Of a stretch of 64,000 nt of DNA, positions 62,653 through 64,000 are shown piece after piece. Source of the stretch: Cupriavidus sp. UYMMa02A (GTDB taxonomy: Bacteria; Pseudomonadota; Gammaproteobacteria; Burkholderiales; Burkholderiaceae); the NCBI GenBank assembly GCA_001725945.1, contig LRMT01000047.1, positions 1 to 64,000 on the forward strand, in the 5' to 3' direction. The notes beneath the pieces are model-generated. The model was not told where the DNA came from. It was given only the letters and a program-made list of their open reading frames with translations, and did no database searches. The position numbers were made by a program, and so were the translations under genes. The stretch's first letter is position 1, and each line of letters begins with the position of its first letter.

Positions 62653-63880
62653 ATGATGTTTGAAACCTGGTGGCTGCTTGCGCTGCCACTTGTCTTTGGC
62701 CTTGGCTGGATGGCCGCTCGCTTCGATGTGCGCCAGCTCATCAGCGAGCAGGGCGCTTGCCGCGCTCGTATTTCAAGGGCCTGAATTTCCTGCTCAACGA
62801 GCAGCCGGACCAGGCCATCGACGCCTTCGTCGAAGTGGCCAGGCTGGACCCGGAGACGACCGAGCTCCACTTCGCGCTGGGCGCGCTGTTCCGGCGCCGC
62901 GGTGAAACCGAGCGCGCCATCCGCGTGCACCAGAACCTGGCCACGCGTCCGGACTTGCCCGAGCCGGAGCGCGAGCACGCGCTGTATGAACTGGGACAGG
63001 ATTTCCTGCGCGCCGGCCTGCTCGACCGCGCCGAAGAGTCCCTGCGCCGACTCATGTCCGGACCGTACGCTGCCTCGGCCAAGCGGGTACTGCTCGAACT
63101 CTACGAAGTGGAGAAGGAGTGGCAGAAGGCCATCGACGCCGCGCGCGAGTTGCAGGCGCTCGAGAAAAAGATTATCGCGTGCAGATCGCGCAGTTCTGCT
63201 GCGAACTCGCGCAGGATTCACTGCAACGCAAGCGACCCGAAGACGCGGTCAAGTGGCTGCACCAGGCCGTCGAGGAAAACCCCGCCAATGTACGCGCGCC
63301 GATCTTGCTGGGCGACGTGGCCGCGGCTGCCGGCGACGCGCGTGCTGCGCTGGGGCACTGGCTTGGTATCGAGCGACAGGATGCATCGTTCCTGCCGCTC
63401 GTGGCCGAGCGCGTGGTGAAGGCTTACGCGGGGCTGGGAGAACAAGGCGTTGCGCTGGACTGGCTGCGCGGCCTGCTGAAAGGCACCCTGGCTCCCGAAC
63501 TGCTCGATGTCGCGTTCAAGACCGAATTGGACCTGAACGGACCCGAGGCGGCCACGCGGCTCATGCGCGATCAGCTTCGCCGCCAGCCGACGCTGCTTGC
63601 CCTGACCAGGTATTTCGAAGCCCAGGCAGCCGGGCTTGCGCCGGCTCCCGCGCTGGCTGGCGGTGGCGGCGAAATTGCGGCCGACGCCGGCGAGACGGCC
63701 GACAGCGACAAAGCAACGGAAGTCACTGCGATCCGCGACCTCCTGCAGTTGCGCACGCGTAACCTGGCCCGCTATACCTGCCGCGAATGCGGCTTCCGCG
63801 CGCGGCTTTTCTACTGGCAGTGCCCCGGCTGCAACCGCTGGGAGACCTATGCGCCCCGGCGATCGGAAGCGCTCGGCTGA
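62653..63880 (+). CDS. lapB: Lipopolysaccharide assembly protein LapB (YciM)
   Basis: About 409 aa. An N-terminal membrane anchor (WWLLALPLVFGLGWMAARFDV) is followed by TPR repeats (RSYFKGLNFLLNEQPDQAIDAFVEVARLDP; FALGALFRRRGETERAIRVHQ; VEKEWQKAIDAARELQ) and a C-terminal rubredoxin-like metal knot (YTCRECGF and WQCPGCNRW). It promotes FtsH-mediated degradation of LpxC. One base is missing near 62756 (before LPRSYFKGL) and one near 63178 (between EKK and YRVQIAQFCCE). Two ATGs in tandem (62653, 62656) could start it. Confidence 0.93.
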
Positions 63881-63916
63881 CCGGGCCGCCACGCGAACCA
63901 ATTCCATATACATGCT

Positions 63917-64000
63917 ATGAAAGTCACCATTATCGGCAGTGGCTATGTTGGCCTCGTTACCGGCGCGTGCCTCGCCGAACTCGGCAACGATGTGTTCTGT
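63917..64000 (+). CDS. ugd: UDP-glucose 6-dehydrogenase, 3'-truncated by window end
   Basis: The first 28 residues are visible: [28 protein letters not shown], the NAD-binding Rossmann start of the UDP-glucose/GDP-mannose dehydrogenase family (GxGYVGL). It would oxidise UDP-glucose to UDP-glucuronate for LPS or capsule sugars. It lies 36 nt after lapB. The exact substrate within the family cannot be fixed from this fragment, but lapB followed by ugd is the common order here. Confidence 0.85.
   Translation, partial: MKVTIIGSGYVGLVTGACLAELGNDVFC

Overview
The window looks like a chromosomal segment of a Burkholderiaceae betaproteobacterium, most likely Cupriavidus (or close Ralstonia relatives). 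The evidence is very high GC with strong GC3 bias, a tmRNA encoding the tag ANDERYALAA, the run gyrA-serC-pheA-hisC-tyrA-aroA-cmk-rpsA-ihfB-lapA-lapB-ugd, and a tandem pair of cyanophycin synthetase genes like the pair known in C. necator. There is no prophage, insertion sequence or CRISPR array.

Layout. 1-4.6 kb: the 5'-truncated CheA-type hybrid kinase of the type IV pilus (Chp) system. 4.6-9.6 kb: a Pro/Ala-rich exported protein, then a minus-strand catabolic set (MFS carrier, SDR dehydrogenase, small membrane protein, aldehyde dehydrogenase). 9.8-14.6 kb: inorganic pyrophosphatase, cytochrome b561, a COG3146-type acyltransferase and NAD synthetase. 14.6-17.7 kb: an accessory block (hypothetical, SMR exporter, TDT carrier, GlxA-type regulator) lying between nadE and glnB. 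18-23 kb: glnB, TRIC channel, Smr protein, trxB and ftsK. 23-28.8 kb: lolA, two lipoproteins, a HEAT-repeat protein, rarA and serS. 28.9-32.4 kb: tRNA-Ser(CGA), a DUF1653-HD protein, a PAP2 membrane protein and a CorC-type CBS protein. 32.4-37.6 kb: a LysR regulator divergent from a D-amino-acid dehydrogenase-like gene, two amino-acid binding proteins and a permease. 37.7-45.9 kb: the cyanophycin locus, with cphA-cphA' on minus and a divergent ABC transporter plus DUF1854 gene on plus. 46-49 kb: hypothetical, tmRNA, gph, ubiG and ompA on minus. 49.5-64 kb: gyrA, a DUF2059 protein, the serine/aromatic amino-acid genes, cmk, rpsA, ihfB, lapAB and the start of ugd.

Functional themes. serC, pheA, hisC, tyrA and aroA form an amino-acid biosynthesis row running into cmk and rpsA. 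A minus-strand DUF2061 gene and a Fur-like box interrupt that row. LapA/LapB and Ugd point to LPS assembly and control. The most interesting unit is the cyanophycin locus. Its ABC transporter carries an N-terminal PH-like region and a zinc-ribbon-like CxxC pair and overlaps the DUF1854 gene, so the two are probably translationally coupled; their role in storage-polymer metabolism is not established.

Sequence quality. Nearly half of the protein genes are broken by small frameshifts, including essential ones (serS, rpsA, ftsK, nadE, glnB, serC, hisC). Every break is explained by one or two MISSING bases, usually in GC-rich runs, and none needs a lone inserted base. In several cases restoring one base recreates a textbook motif. 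I treat these as deletion errors of the assembly, not pseudogenes. Such genes are annotated as one CDS over the full extent, with the break position noted, and residue counts assume the missing bases are restored.
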